Assembly: GCF_023159225.1 (NCBI RefSeq)
Contig: NC_063172.1
Span: forward strand, 66,097,067-66,161,066
Origin: Perognathus longimembris pacificus
Lineage: Eukaryota > Chordata > Mammalia > Rodentia > Heteromyidae
Length of the DNA stretch: 64,000 bases
Reading direction: 5' to 3'
A program made the position numbers and the translations under genes. Below, in pieces: positions 20,203-31,680 of this stretch (the first letter of the stretch is position 1; each line of letters starts with the position of its first letter). The notes under the pieces are model-generated. The model was not told the DNA's origin. It made no database searches and saw only the letters and a list, made by a program, of their open reading frames with translations.

Positions 20203-20312
20203 AATGGTGTATCTGTTGTCTCAGCTACTGCAGAGGCTGACTGCATGACCCCAGGAGTTTGAGACAGCCTGGGGAAACACAGTGAGATTCCCATCCCTTA
20301 AAACAAAAGCAT
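20203..20312 (+). mobile_element. B1-like SINE
   Basis: TCAGCTACTGCAGAGGCTGA, CCCCAGGAGTTTGAGACAGC and CTGGGGAAACACAGTGAGAT with an A-rich end follow a 7SL-derived monomer. Confidence 0.65.
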
Positions 20313-20317
20313 ACAAA

Positions 20318-20817
20318 AAAGCGCCAGGCTCCAGTGCCTCATGCCTGTCATCCTAGCTACTAAGGAGGCTGAGATCTGAGGCTAAGATCTGAGGATACCA
20401 ATTCAAGGTCAGCCTGGGCAGGAAAGTCTGGGAGATTGTGTGTGTGTGTGAGTGTGTGTGTGTGAGTGTGTGTGTGTGTGAGTGTGTGAATCCTGAGGCT
20501 TGAACTCAGGGCTTAGATGCTGTCCCTGAGCTTTTATGCTCAAGGCTAGTGCTCTACCACTTGAGCCACAGCTCCATTTCTAGCTGTGTGGTAGTTATTT
20601 GGAGATAAAGTCTCTTGGACTTTGCTGCCTGGGCTGGCTTTGAACCTCGGACCTCAAATCACACCGATGCCTAGCAAAGACTCATCTCCATTTAACCACA
20701 CAAAGCTGGAAGTGAGGCAGTGGTTCCAGTGGTAAAGCACCACTCTTGAGAGAAAGGCTAAGTGGCAGTGCTCAAGCCCTGAGTTCAAGCCCCAGGACTG
20801 GCAAAAAAAAAAAAAAA
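20318..20817 (+). mobile_element. B1-ID composite SINE interrupted by an inverted one
   Basis: The forward left part (20318 to about 20432: GCCTGTCATCCTAGCTACTA ... GGCAGGAAAGTCTGGGAG) resumes at about 20680 (AGACTCATCTCCATTTAACC ... GTTCAAGCCCCAGGACTGGC plus A tail). Between them lie (TG)n (20436-20488) and a reversed copy of the same family (20489 to about 20675: CTGAGGCTTGAACTCAGGGC ... GGCTTTGAACCTCGGA). This is a nested insertion in opposite orientation. Confidence 0.75.
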
Positions 20818-21296
20818 AAGCAAATGTATCGCTTCTTAATAACTTACTAGCAATGTAGAATATACCCTGGACTTTTGTATGTATGTACATATTTTTCAAT
20901 ACATTAAACAATTTCCCTTATACAGGCTTGCTTTGTTAGAAAACTGTTTAGGTAAGCCAACCAGCGTCATAGATTCCATGAGCCTTTGAGCCAGCCATTT
21001 TACTGCGTTTCCTGGCTACCTGCCGTACCCCAAACCTGGCTAACACTCCTGGAAATTTATACTACTGCTTATAAAGGAGATGAGGTGAGGGTGTAGACAC
21101 ACCAGCCAGTGGATCCACCTCCACATAATACAGCCTGCCAGTAGTTGAATTGTCTGCCCTTCTAAAATACAAGATACTTAAGAAATGATGATGGAGTGCC
21201 CACGCGTCGTTCATTATAATCAATAAAGGACAAGCACAAATAATGGATTTGAACCAAGGGGAAAGGGCCTGTTCTAAAGGTCAGCTAGAAATCAGA
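20818..21296. other. Unassigned DNA
   Basis: No gene or clear repeat recognised. Confidence 0.5.
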
Positions 21297-21552
21297 ACTG
21301 CTGCTGAGTGCTGGTTACTTATGCCTGTAAGCCTAGCAACTCAGGAGGCTGAGAGCTGAGGATCACAGTTCAAAGCCAGCCCAGGCAGAAAACTCCATGA
21401 GACTTCCAATTAACGACCACCACAAACAAACAAACAAACAAAGCCAGAAGTAGAACTGTGGCTTAAGTAAGTAGAGCAAAGAGCTCAGGGACAGTGTCCA
21501 GGTCCTGAGTTCAAGCCCCAGCACTGGCAAAAAACAAAAAACAAAAAAAACC
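21297..21552 (+). mobile_element. B1-ID composite SINE
   Basis: GCTGAGTGCTGGTTACTTAT head, CTCAGGAGGCTGAGAGCTGA, CCTGAGTTCAAGCCCCAGCA and an A-rich tail. Confidence 0.85.
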
Positions 21553-23216
21553 ATCAGGACAGCTGAACCTAAGATGTTTTGAAATATTTTCCTACTGATA
21601 AGTGCATTGTTTGGAGTAAATGGTTCAGCAAAGCTGTTGCCAGTGGTGCCAATAGCTAACACTGATGTTTCCTACAACCCTCCTTAGCCCCGGACGCCTC
21701 CAGTACCAACTCCCTCCTTAGCATACTAACACCACCTGTGCACTGTCTCCCTTCAGCACTCTCATACATACATGCGCAACCATCACCTTCTCAGCCTCCT
21801 CTGTGGGCCTCCTCCCACCCCAACCCCCAAAGAACTTGGGTTCTTTTTCCTCTTCTAGCTCTTACATTGAGAAAGTATGGAATACTTTCTCAGCCTCACT
21901 CTATTTTAGTCTTGAGAAAAAGATACTAATCATGGTGGTATATTTAAGGACAGGCCTTTAATAAGGAAAAAGAAAGCTTTTAGTGTGGAAGGAAAGGTAG
22001 ACATTATAAAGGAGTGGTTTCAACCTTCAAAGCCCTTGAAAATACCCAGTAATTCCTTTCACAATATCCATAATAATCTCCACCCACCTCCTCTTCTCTA
22101 AATAAGCTGTTTTTCCTTAAACTTGACATAAACTAAAAAAATGGAAACGCTTTACATTTTTCTTGTTCATGTCACCACACTAGCATTGGGATTTGTGCTA
22201 TTTCCCCCGTATTGAAGATGTCCCACTTCGTGGGCTGTAGAGCATATTCCGTGTGGTAGGAGCACGAGTTCCTTTAGACAATGCATCCAAAGTCCAAAGT
22301 TTCTGGCTTTAGAAACAACTTTTTTTTTTTTTTTCAGTTCAGTTGAATTCTAGAAAGGCTCTCCTAGACCAAAGGTCAGCGAGGTTTGAGAGGTGGTAGG
22401 TGACGATTCCAAACCTTTCCCCTCCAGCTTTTCCTCAGGAGACAAAGGTGTTGGTGAGATGTGCAAGTTTCTGGGCTCCCAGGCCGTTGGGGAACACCCA
22501 GGGCTTGTTGAGCCGCGTCAGGTTTCTGCTGGAGGCTCCCACACCACTGAGGTGTGGGCTCAGTCAGGCTCAGGTAGCTGACCGCAGAGCGACTGCAGCT
22601 CACCTGTAAAAAGGGACTTGGGCTAGATGTTTTGAAAACACTTGGCTCCCCAGATCGTGGCTACTTAAGCCGCACGGAGAGTAAAGGTTTGCCTTTTCGT
22701 CAATATTTCCAAAAGACATTTTTGAAAAGATGTTTTTATTCGACTTTCCAACATGGCACTGAAATTGAAATCTGAAAGCATTGTATTCGTTGCTTATTTG
22801 AACTAAGGCCCATTGTTAATAAAGTTTCAGAAGACTTTTAAAAATTGATTATTTTTATACTTCTAAGTATATGTGGTCATGCGTAGTAGATGGCTGTTTA
22901 CTGGGAAATAAATGTCATTCTTTTTTATAATTGATCTCTTTTGCTCCAGTCTCTTCTTACCAATATTTGCTTTGATTATTTTTTCTCTATAAGGGATTTT
23001 TTTTTCTTAATAAGAGATAAAATAGTCCATTTTTTAAACTAAAACACTTTTTTTTTTTTAAGGATTTCTGGTCCTCGTTTCTCTTTGAATTTTCTCTTTT
23101 GTATTTCTATTATTTCTAGCCATTACTAATATTGACTTCTGATGTTAACATTTATTTCTGTTCGTTCTTTTTTCAAAAACACAAACTTTCTTTTGTGTAC
23201 TCCTCTGAGAGAAAGA
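21553..23216. other. Largely single-copy DNA, no gene recognised
   Basis: No SINE of either main family lies in these 1.6 kb, which is unusual for this window. The segment 22160-22690 has moderate GC and is not obviously repetitive, so it could hold a regulatory element. Frames on both strands at 22376-22609 have no recognisable domain. Confidence 0.5.
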
Positions 23217-23342
23217 AAGAGAGAGAGTGTTGCTTTGAGACAGAGTTGTGCTGTGTAACCCGGGCTGGCTTGCAACTTGTGATCTTCCAGCCTCGGCCTG
23301 CTGGGTGCGGGTGACTCCAGCATGCTGCCCACCAGGCCTGCC
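23217..23342 (-). mobile_element. B1-like SINE
   Basis: GAGACAGAGTTGTGCTGTGT, ACCCGGGCTGGCTTGCAACT and CTGCTGGGTGCGGGTGACTC form a reversed 7SL/B1 monomer, preceded by GA-rich sequence. Confidence 0.75.
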
Positions 23343-23382
23343 CTTATTTCTTACTTATTCTTCTCGTTAAAAGTTAATCCAA

Positions 23383-23800
23383 AGCCGGACGCCCTGACTC
23401 CGGCCGGATGCCCGGTCTCCCTGGGAGGCTGAGATCCAGAAGATCTCAGCTGCAGGCCAGCCCATGTGTGTGAGATCCTCTTCTCAACCCAAACTTCATC
23501 CGAGTGCTCGCCCTTGCCTGTCTTCCAGTTGTGTGGGATGCTGGGATCAGGCGGACCTGGGTTCTAGGCCAGCTTAGGCGAAATGTTCCTGAGGCTCCAT
23601 CTCAGTTGAAGAAGCTGGGTGCAGAGGCCCAGGCCTGTCATATCACCTGCAGTGGGAAGCATCAAATAAGAGGACCTATGTTCTATCACAAAGTAGCCAG
23701 CAGAAAGGCTGAAAAGCATGGCTCAGTCGTAGAGTATCTGCTCCCCAAGCTTAAGGCTCTGAGTTCAAACCCTAGTACTCCATACACACACAAACAGATA
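23383..23800 (+). mobile_element. Worn B1/ID SINE pieces
   Basis: CCTGGGAGGCTGAGATCCAG, then a second head-like segment, then a tRNA-like CATGGCTCAGTCGTAGAGTA ... CTGAGTTCAAACCCTAGTAC ending in CACACA. It looks like two joined, diverged SINE units. Confidence 0.55.
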
Positions 23801-24162
23801 TGCAAAGTGAACAAAGTCCCTTTCCCATTGAGATTTTTTTATTAGTTTTATTGAGTATATTAAGATTAAAAAGTGCCTGTGGGAAGCAGAGCTCCCTATA
23901 GAATTTTGACAAGTTAAAAGTGAGAGGATAACTTAGCTTTATTTGTCTCCATATAAAGAGACTGGGAGGATGCATAGGAAATGAATAGTGCAAAGGAAAT
24001 TTGTAGCTATTGGGCTTGAAGGATGCGACCTGGATGGATAGGTGTAAATGGGAAGCAGACTTTTCCCAGTGTTCTCTTTTTATACTGCCTTCTGCCTTTC
24101 TGAAGTATGGCAGCGATATGTAACTCATTGTTAAAACAATTAAAAAAAAATCATACCCCTGA

Positions 24163-24292
24163 GCCAGGGGTGTTGACCCATGGCTGTAACCCCAACACTC
24201 AGGAGGCTGAGGCATGGAGATCTCAAGGTAAAGGCTAGACTGCACTACACAGAAAGACTCTGTCTCAAAAACAGGACACATAAACAGATGAG
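24163..24292 (+). mobile_element. B1-like SINE
   Basis: CCAGGGGTGTTGACCCATGG, CAACACTCAGGAGGCTGAGG and AGAAAGACTCTGTCTCAAAA define a forward B1 monomer. Confidence 0.8.
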
Positions 24293-25130
24293 AACATGAA
24301 AAACGATGCCCCCGGGTTACTTAAAAACAGACAATTATCTAGATATATCTGGTATCCTTTTTCCATATAAACCTTTTAATAGGTTGCTACTGTTTTGGCT
24401 CTTAAAAACAAATACATGTGCAGTCTTGTTCCAAAGGACATACACTACTTTGCCAGTCTATTGCTGTGACCTATGTTTCTCAAGTCCTTCCAAATGGTGT
24501 AGCTACAACTGTTATGAAATTCTGAAACTAGAAATATTGCCAGACTTTAAGTTATTGTTGGCCTATCAGAAGAACCGTAAGTCTTAAAATTACCTGTATT
24601 ATTGTGACAGCTGTATATCTGTGTGTTTCATAATAAGACTATTATATGTTACCAGCATAATTAGTGCAAAATTACTTTGTTTTTACCCATAATATCTGGA
24701 TACAGTTTGTCTACTTAAGATTATGTAAGTTTGGTGGTTCTAGAAAACGAAGATTGGCTTAATTTTATATTTTTCGGTTGTTGTTTTTTTCTTTTGGCAG
24801 TGCTAGGATTTGAAATCAGGGACTTGTGTTTGCTAGCACAACTTGAGTTGTGCTCAGTGTTAGATGTTATCTTGCTATTAACAACAAATGTCCATTGAAC
24901 TTGCCACTAACAATCCGCATTGTTGTCCTATTCTAAAAGTTACAAGATAACCAGCACCACTTACATTTGTCTCTGGAAATAGAAAACTCAGTTTGCTGAC
25001 TTTTGTTGACTGTTAGCTTAGCAGATACTCTTAACCAAGAAAAGATGGTAGAAAATTTTAGGTCTGAATTCCCACATACTATAAAACCTGCTGTTTCATA
25101 AAATGTATTTATATTTCTGAGTGAAGATGG
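24293..25130. other. AT-rich DNA, nothing recognised
   Basis: No supported exon, RNA gene or family-level repeat, apart from an ID-like scrap at 24795-24850 (GCTAGGATTTGAAATCAGGG). Confidence 0.5.
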
Positions 25131-25245
25131 TGTTGTGGTCTGAATGCCACCCACATTTTCTGTATTAGAAACTTAATCCCCAATTCAACATGGTAACTCT
25201 AGCCTTTTGAGGAGTAGCCAACCTGTTTTACAGAGTATTTACTTT
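25131..25245 (-). mobile_element. MaLR-like LTR relic
   Basis: GTTGTGGTCTGAATGCCACC, GAAACTTAATCCCCAATTCA and CCTTTTGAGGAGTAGCC look like the opposite orientation of the relic at 6262-6592. Confidence 0.4.
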
Positions 25246-25553
25246 ATCGGTAATGTATAGGCCTCAAATCTCCACGTTCGCCACTATTTATTATTGTGTG
25301 TCTTTTTATGTGAGCTATTTTAGTGGATGAAAAGTGGCATCTCATTGTGGTTTTGATCATTGATCCCTTATTTGGTAGTGATACTGTACGTGTTTTCATG
25401 GGCTTATTGGCCAGTTGTAAATTTTCCTAGGAGGAATATCTGTTCAGATTCTTTGATCTTAAAATTGGATTATTTATCTCTTGTTGAATTGCTAGTTTCT
25501 TAGGTAGTCTAGATACATCTGATATATGATTTACAAATCTTTTTCCTCCCTCT

Positions 25554-25680
25554 CATTGGGGACTAAACCTAGGCCTTCATACAACAGGCAACACTCTACC
25601 ACTGAGTCACGCCTCAGGACCTGCTCTCCCTGTAGGGTTTGTTTTTTTGTTTGTTTGATAAGGTCTCTTTTGTCTTGATT

Positions 25681-25720
<40 letters not shown>

Positions 25721-25915
25721 GGTCCTGGGACTTTAACTCAGCGCCTGGGTGCTGTCCCTGAGATTTTTTTGCTCAAAGCTAGTGCTAGGGCTAACTGGGA
25801 GGATTACAGGCTAGAGCCAGGCTGTGCCCCCGGCCCCCTGCTAGCCTTGAACTTTTAATCCTCTATCTCTGCATTCTGAGTGCTTGTGATTATAGTCATA
25901 AACCACCACACATGG
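25554..25915 (-). mobile_element. ID monomer, (TG)18 and B1-ID SINE, all reversed
   Basis: A single ID-like unit (GGGACTAAACCTAGGCCTTC ... CTACCACTGAGTCACGCC, 25554-25625), a clean (GT)n at 25684-25719, then a reversed B1-ID copy (GGTCCTGGGACTTTAACTCA ... to 25915) in which the central part is deleted. Confidence 0.7.
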
Positions 25916-26127
25916 GTAAGTTTAAAATTTTGATATAGATTTTTTTCACTTGTGCTTTTTGTGTCATATTATTTAAGAAATTATTGTCTAGCCCACGGTC
26001 ACAGATATTTGTGTTTTCTTCGAGGAGCTTCATGGTTGTTGCTCTTCATTTTAGGTCTCTCCATGTTAATTTTGTTCATGATATGAGGTTGATGTTGAGT
26101 TCCTACTTCATTCTTTTAATTTTTTTA

Positions 26128-26228
26128 TTGTTATTATAAAGGTGATGTACTGAGGAGTTGCAGTTACATACGTCAGGTGAAGAGTACATATGTTTTTGGA
26201 CAGTGTCATCCCTTCCCTCACCCCCTAC
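26128..26228 (-). mobile_element. L1-like 3'-tail fragment
   Basis: TTATAAAGGTGATGTACTGA, GAGTTGCAGTTACATACGTC and TGGACAGTGTCATCCCTTCC. Same family as at 28.33 and 46.6 kb. Confidence 0.55.
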
Positions 26229-26444
26229 TTCATTCTTTTGCATATAGATATCCAGTTAGCCCCACTGTTGACTATTCTTTTCTTTCCTAAAGTATTTGGT
26301 ATTCGTGTCAAAAATACATGTTACAAAAAATGTTTTTTTTTGTGTGTTCTCAGTTCAAGTCCATCAGTACCACACTCTTCATGCAGCTTTGTGGTTAAAC
26401 TTTGAAATCAGGAAGTGTGAATTGTCTAACTGTTCTTTCATAAC

Positions 26445-26650
26445 AATTAGAGCTTGAACTCACCACCTCACACTTCACTTGTGGCTGGCACTCTACCACT
26501 GGAGCTTTGCCTTCAGTCTAGTATTTTGCTGGTTAACTGGAAATGGAGTCTTGAAACTTTTCTGCCTGGGATGGTTTCAAACCTCCATCATCCAGGTCTC
26601 AGCTTCTAGAATAGCTAGGATTATAAGAATGAGCCACCAGCACCCAGCTT
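26445..26650 (-). mobile_element. B1-ID composite SINE
   Basis: AGAGCTTGAACTCACCACCT through GGATTATAAGAATGAGCCAC. Diverged reversed copy. Confidence 0.7.
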
Positions 26651-26883
26651 AGTTTTGTGTTTTTTCCCCCAAGATTATATTGACTATTTTGAGCATGTTT
26701 CAATAAGAATTTTAGTGTGAGCTCATCAATTTCTGAAAAAAGAACTCACTTTGTTAGTGATTGCATTGGATTTTGAATTACTATCATAACATTAAGTCTT
26801 CTGATATATGCACATGGATTGTCTTTCTGTTTACCACGGACTTTAATTTCAACAATGCTTGCTAGTTTCCAACACACTAGTCT

Positions 26884-27094
26884 GGGGGCTGGGAATATGG
26901 CAAGAGTGCTCGCCTCGTATACATGACATGAAGCCCTGGGTTTGATTCCCCAGCACCACATATATAGAAAATGGCCAGAAGTGGCACTGTGGCTCAAGGT
27001 GGCAGAGTGCTAGCCTTGAGCAAAAAGAAGCCAGGGACAGTGCTCAGGCCCTGAGTTCAAGGCCCAGGACTGGCCAAAAAACAAAACAAACAAA
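26884..27094 (+). mobile_element. Dimeric ID-like SINE
   Basis: Forward copy from GGGGGCTGGGAATATGGCAA to CAGGACTGGCC with a (CAAA)n tail. A short deletion removes part of the A-box region and CATGA is doubled (ACATGACATGAAG). Confidence 0.9.
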
Positions 27095-27130
27095 GCATTT
27101 TAATTAAAATTTAAGAATTAAGAATTTTCA

Positions 27131-27362
27131 GCTGTGTGTCCGTGCAGTGGCTTATACATACAATCCTAGCTACACAGCAGGCCGAGACCTGGAGGAGTAC
27201 AGTTCAAAGCCATCCTTCATAGAAAAGTCTACAAGACTCAATACTCAGTTAATCCACATAAAGCAAGAGAGAGGCATGGCACAGTGGAAGTGTGCCAGCC
27301 ATTAGCAAGCAAGCTGAACAAGAAGTTGGCGCCTTAATTTCAAGCTTTGGTACTCAAACACA
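27131..27362 (+). mobile_element. B1-ID composite SINE, diverged
   Basis: GTGCAGTGGCTTATACATAC, ATCCTAGCTACACAGCAGGC and GGCATGGCACAGTGGAAGTG follow the family order with many changes. Confidence 0.65.
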
Positions 27363-28324
27363 CGCTAGAAATCATCCTAAGCATTTCATTTTTCTTGATA
27401 CTATTTTAAATAGAATTGTTGTCTTAACTTGTTTAATATATTTTTGCTACTGTTTGAAATACAATTGATTTTTGGATATTGACCTTGTATTCTTCAATCT
27501 TGTTGAGCTCCTCATTGTTGAATAATTTGGGGGGGGGATATTTCTTAGAATTTTCTGTAAGATCACATCACTGCACATAAATGTTTTTACTTTTTTCTTA
27601 CCAAGCTGATGCCTTCACTTTTTTATTGTTGCATTGTTGCCGTTTTAAAACTTCCTTTACAATATTGAATAGAAGTGAAGAGAACTGACATAGCTACCTT
27701 GTTCCTAAAAGCAATCAGCTTTGCTTCCTTGGTGTAAGCTGTGAATTGTTCCTACATGGCCTTTACTAGCTTCAAGGAATTAATTCCCTTCTACTCCTAG
27801 TTTGCAGAGTATTTTTTATCTGTAAAGGATGTTGAATCTTATCAGATGTTCTATCTATGTGTAGTGAGATTAGTCTTGGGGGGTTATTCTTAAAGTATTG
27901 TATATTACAGTAATTGTCAAATATGAAAGCAATCTTACATTCCTGGCATAAACCATACTAGATTATAGTGTAAATGTTGTTGTATGTTGGTGGATTTCCT
28001 TGAGGTATATTGCTGAAGATGTTTGCATCTGTATCTGTGACATTGCATCTGTATTTCTTGTGACATCATCATCTGGTTTTGGTGTCACTCAGTGAGTGAG
28101 CTGGAAAATGTTTACTCACTTTTGGGGAGTTAGAGGATGAGATTTTGTGAATGATTGATATGAACTTTTTTAAACATTTGATCAAATTTACCAGTGGAGC
28201 CAGTTGTACCTAGACTTTTCTTTGTGGAAAGCTTTTCTGAATACGAATTCAATCTCTTTCCTTCTTATCTATCTATTTTGGTTACCTATTTATTTATTTC
28301 TTTTTTTCTAAATAATTACTTATT
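27363..28324. other. AT-rich DNA, probably LINE-derived
   Basis: Composition and phrases such as GTTGAGCTCCTCATTG suggest a decayed reversed LINE ORF region, but I cannot align it. No open frame of useful length. Confidence 0.35.
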
Positions 28325-28452
28325 TATTGTCAAAGTGATGTCCAGAGGGGTTACAGTTACATATGTAAGGCAGTGGGTACATTTCTTGTACAATTTGTTA
28401 CCTCCTCCCTCATTTCCCTCCTTCCCCCTCTCCCTTTCCCTTTCCTCCCCAT
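28325..28452 (-). mobile_element. L1-like 3'-tail fragment
   Basis: TTATTGTCAAAGTGATGTCC, AGAGGGGTTACAGTTACATA and a CTCCCTCATTTCCCTCC run. It is the reverse complement of a GTAACTGTAACCCCTCTG-type 3' end common in rodent LINE-1. Confidence 0.6.
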
Positions 28453-28584
28453 GAGTTGTTCAGTTGGTTTACACCAAATGGTTTTGCCAGCATTGCTACC
28501 TATTTCTTTATGAGTTCCTTTTACTAGTTTGTTTCTTCTATAAATTTGTTTAAATATGTTGATCAATAGTGTGATGTGGAGGTG

Positions 28585-28850
28585 GGAAAAGACAGATTGT
28601 CAAGGGGTGGATACTAGCTGAAGCGATCTTGGGCCTACAAGGAGGATCAAATAGGATGAACATGTCCAAAATGGCTTGTTTGCAAATAGGAAAATAGAAC
28701 AATAAAACATACTGAAATTATTTTGGGAAGGGGACAAAGGAGAAGAGAGGGTGATAGAAGGAGTGGGATTGATTGAAATACATTGCAAACATTTGTGGAA
28801 ATATCACAATGAAATCTCCCCGTGTAACTATCGTAAACTAATTTAGAACA
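28585..28850 (+). mobile_element. L1-like 3' UTR fragment, second type
   Basis: GGAAAATAGAACAATAAAAC, GGAAATATCACAATGAAATC and a CGTGTAACTATCGTAAACTA end. It matches 52720-52975 and, less well, 33600-33720 in the same order, so it is a dispersed retroposon end. Confidence 0.6.
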
Positions 28851-28856
28851 AAAATG

Positions 28857-29088
28857 ACTGGGTACCAGTATCTCGTGTCTATAATCCTAGCTGCTCAGAA
28901 CTGAGATCCAGAGAGCTGTGGTTCAAAGCCAGACAGGCAGCAAAGTCTGTAAGACTCCACCTCCAAATAAAACAGCAGAAGGCCAGGCCGGAGGGGCGGA
29001 CCAAGTGGTAGATACGAGCACCAGCTTAGCAAGCAAGCAAAATGAGCTGACTGCTCTGAGTTCAAACCCCTGTTCCAGCAAAAATGTC
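28857..29088 (+). mobile_element. B1-ID composite SINE
   Basis: TGGGTACCAGTATCTCGTGT, ATAATCCTAGCTGCTCAGAA and CTGCTCTGAGTTCAAACCCC. Inserted directly behind the L1-like end. Confidence 0.75.
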
Positions 29089-29880
29089 GGCACTTGATAA
29101 AGTTTGGTTGCTCTTAACCTACCTGGTGTTCCTAATGTTTAATAGCCGTGGCTAGGGAATTTTGAAGACCTAGGCTGTAGTATTACAGCTACCACTAAGT
29201 TAAGTAACTTGTAGTGTAATTTTCTTTTCTTTTGTAATGTTATTTTCTTTGACTGCAAATAACTCAGAGTTCCTTCTACCTTGAAAATTTATAGAGAAAA
29301 AATCTTTAAGCAAAGATTATTTTTTTCAATTGAGGTGGAAGTTTTTGTTGTCATTTTCAGCTTTTACAATTTTAATTAGGGTATGCTGCATGAATAGGAT
29401 TCTTTATAGTATTATCTAAAGCTAAGAGCTGATTTATTTGAAAACAAAGGGTTTCTTTGCTGTGTCATCTATCTTGGCATGGCCATGAATCCAAGAATTA
29501 TTCTACGCAAATCAGAGAACAGTAATGCAGTTGTGCTTAAATCTAGAGTTCCACACAGCCATTCACCAGAGATGAATCGAGGTGAACAAGTACTTCTAAC
29601 TTAATTTGCAAAAGTTCTAAAGTGCACTGGTGGAATTCACTGCAGGAATCATAGTAAAAGGGAGATTGGAAATGTGACTCAGATAGTCCAAAGCTGGTGC
29701 AGAAACTATTGCTAGTTTTGGGTGTTTTGGCTTTTTTTTTTGTATTTGTTTTCAGGAGCTGTGAAATTTCTAGTAAAAGCTAGCAATGATGTAAGTTTTA
29801 TGAACATTTTTTACAATTTTGAAATAATGCATGATATGACTGTTAGGAACAGATCAACATGGTGGATTGTCTTTGCTTTT
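29089..29880. other. AT-rich DNA with a possible MIR scrap
   Basis: GTATTACAGCTACCACTAAG and TTAAGTAACTTGTAGTG near 29180-29215 recall a reversed MIR core. Nothing else is recognised. Confidence 0.4.
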
Positions 29881-29894
29881 AAAAGGAGCTAAGG

Positions 29895-30106
29895 GGGGGC
29901 GCTGGGGATATGGCCTAGTGGCAAGAGTGCCTGCCTCATATACATGAGGCCCTGGGTTCAATTCCCCATCACCACATATACAGAAAACGGCCAGAAGTGG
30001 CGCTGTGGCTCAAGTGGCAGAGTGCTAGCCTTGAGCAAAAAGAAGCCAGGGACAGTGCTCAGTCCCTGAGTCCAAGCCCCAGGACTGGCAAAAACAAAAC
30101 AAAACA
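29895..30106 (+). mobile_element. Dimeric ID-like SINE with perfect 14-bp duplication
   Basis: AAAAGGAGCTAAGG flanks the element exactly at 29881-29894 and 30107-30120. Full forward copy with a (CAAAA)n tail. It carries the CATATACATGAGGCCCTGG variant. Confidence 0.95.
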
Positions 30107-30118
30107 AAAAGGAGCTAA

Positions 30119-30335
30119 GGGGCTGGGAATGTGGCTTAGTGGTGGAGTGTTTGCCTAGCATGCATGAAACCCTGGGTTCGATTCCTCAGTACCACATAAA
30201 CAGAAAGAAAGAGCCGCAAGTGGCGCTGTGGCTCAAGTGGCAGAGTGCTAGCCTTGAGCAAAAGAAGCTCAGGGACAGTGCTCAGGCCCTGAGTTCACGG
30301 CCTAGGACTGGCCAAAAAACAAAACAAAAAGGACA
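30119..30335 (+). mobile_element. Dimeric ID-like SINE, second of a tandem pair
   Basis: Starts at the end of the preceding element's target-site duplication. It carries the CTAGCATGCATGAAACCCTG variant, so it belongs to a different subfamily from its neighbour. A partial AAAAGGA repeat follows its tail. Confidence 0.93.
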
Positions 30336-30394
30336 TAGTATATGTATAAACATACACACAGCCTTTAAACCTTCTTTACTTATTTATAATACCG

Positions 30395-30510
30395 AATACA
30401 ATGTATATGTAATGTAAATAGTTGTTATATCATTTAGAGGATAAAGCCAGGACAGAGTGTGTACATGTTCACTACAACCACTGATGCAACCATCATAGGC
30501 TGAACTATTA
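30395..30510 (+). mobile_element. MER2-like DNA transposon fragment
   Basis: ATGTAAATAGTTGTTATATC, GAGTGTGTACATGTTCACTA and CAACCATCATAGGCTGAAC match the middle of MER2 as I remember it, the part missing from the 1.2 kb copy. Confidence 0.55.
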
Positions 30511-30679
30511 CAGTAACAAATACTATTACAGTAACAAGATGGGGTTGGATCTGTGTAACGGTGAGAGACGGGTAGGCATGCCTACACATCTCTATTTCAG
30601 TGAATTCAGCATAGTGCTTGAATGCAACTTATTCAAGTTTTGTTTTGTGGAACTTTAGGAATTTTTTTTCCTTTTCATG

Positions 30680-30750
30680 CTGGGGTTGGAAAGTTGGCTT
30701 CCCACATACTAAGCGTGGACTCCACTACTGAGTTATACTCCCAGCCCTCA
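30680..30750 (-). mobile_element. ID-type SINE monomer, reversed
   Basis: GCTGGGGTTGGAAAGTTGGC ... CCACTACTGAGTTATACTCC ... CAGCCC. Confidence 0.5.
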
Positions 30751-31009
30751 GGTTCAGTTTTGACATTCCTCTCGATGACTAAAGAATGAGTTCTTGGATT
30801 ATAACACTTGATAGAACCTTTACCCAACATTGGTGTAATCACATGTGAAAATATACTCCCTTTAAAATGTGTTTGTTATGAGATGGTCACAAGTTGAACG
30901 AGTATTATTGGCAGGCATTGCTATGTATACAAGTAGCAGTTTGACTCTGGTAACTCATAATCTGCACCTGGTAGATTATCTGTAACAGTGGGTAATCATG
31001 GAAGCTCTA

Positions 31010-31255
31010 ACTTTACCCAGACTTTAATTCAAAGGATGGTTCATCCATCGCTTGTAAATAAATTTCTTCACCCATAGAATAGTCATAGTAATGTGACATA
31101 CAAGATAAATAGTACTTGTAAAGCGCTTAATATAGTACTTGTGACATGGTAAGTGCTCAGTCAGTTAATATTTTTCTTATGTTCAGGGATTAAACTAAGG
31201 GCGCTGCTCATGCTAGGAGAGTTCTCTTCCACTGCAAGGTCACACCCCAACCCTT
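31010..31255 (-). mobile_element. MIR relic followed by a reversed ID monomer
   Basis: TTCACCCATAGAATAGTCAT, CTTGTAAAGCGCTTAATATA and ACATGGTAAGTGCTCAG are a reversed MIR (31060-31163). GGGATTAAACTAAGGGCGCT ... CAAGGTCACACCCCAACCC (31183-31255) is a worn ID monomer. Confidence 0.65.
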
Positions 31256-31680
31256 CATAGTGTTCTTAAAAGATTATATTTTATGTTTTTAACTTTGCTT
31301 CTTAGGTTAATTGTTTCATAGAAAGCACTTTTTTCCCTTCAACAAATCCTTTGGGTTGTAAGGGAGAGTTTTGGATTATAGGAAAGAAAGGATTCTTTGG
31401 AGATGAATCCCGACCTGTGCATTCAGAGGCTAAGCCCCTCCCTCTCCACGTGAGACGCTCAGGTGTTTAGCCAGGTCTTATGCACTAGGAAAGCTAATAC
31501 TGCCCTTTACGTCAAGTTTTACCTGCCTCTTGTGCTCGTGACTCTCAAATCCATGACTTCTAGCCTGGCCTCTGCTCCTTACCCCTTAGCCTGACATGCC
31601 CACTTATCTCTCCTAAATGCCTAGGTTCCATACAGCATCCCCCCACGGTGTAACAAACCATTTGTCTGGGCTATCTAGAT

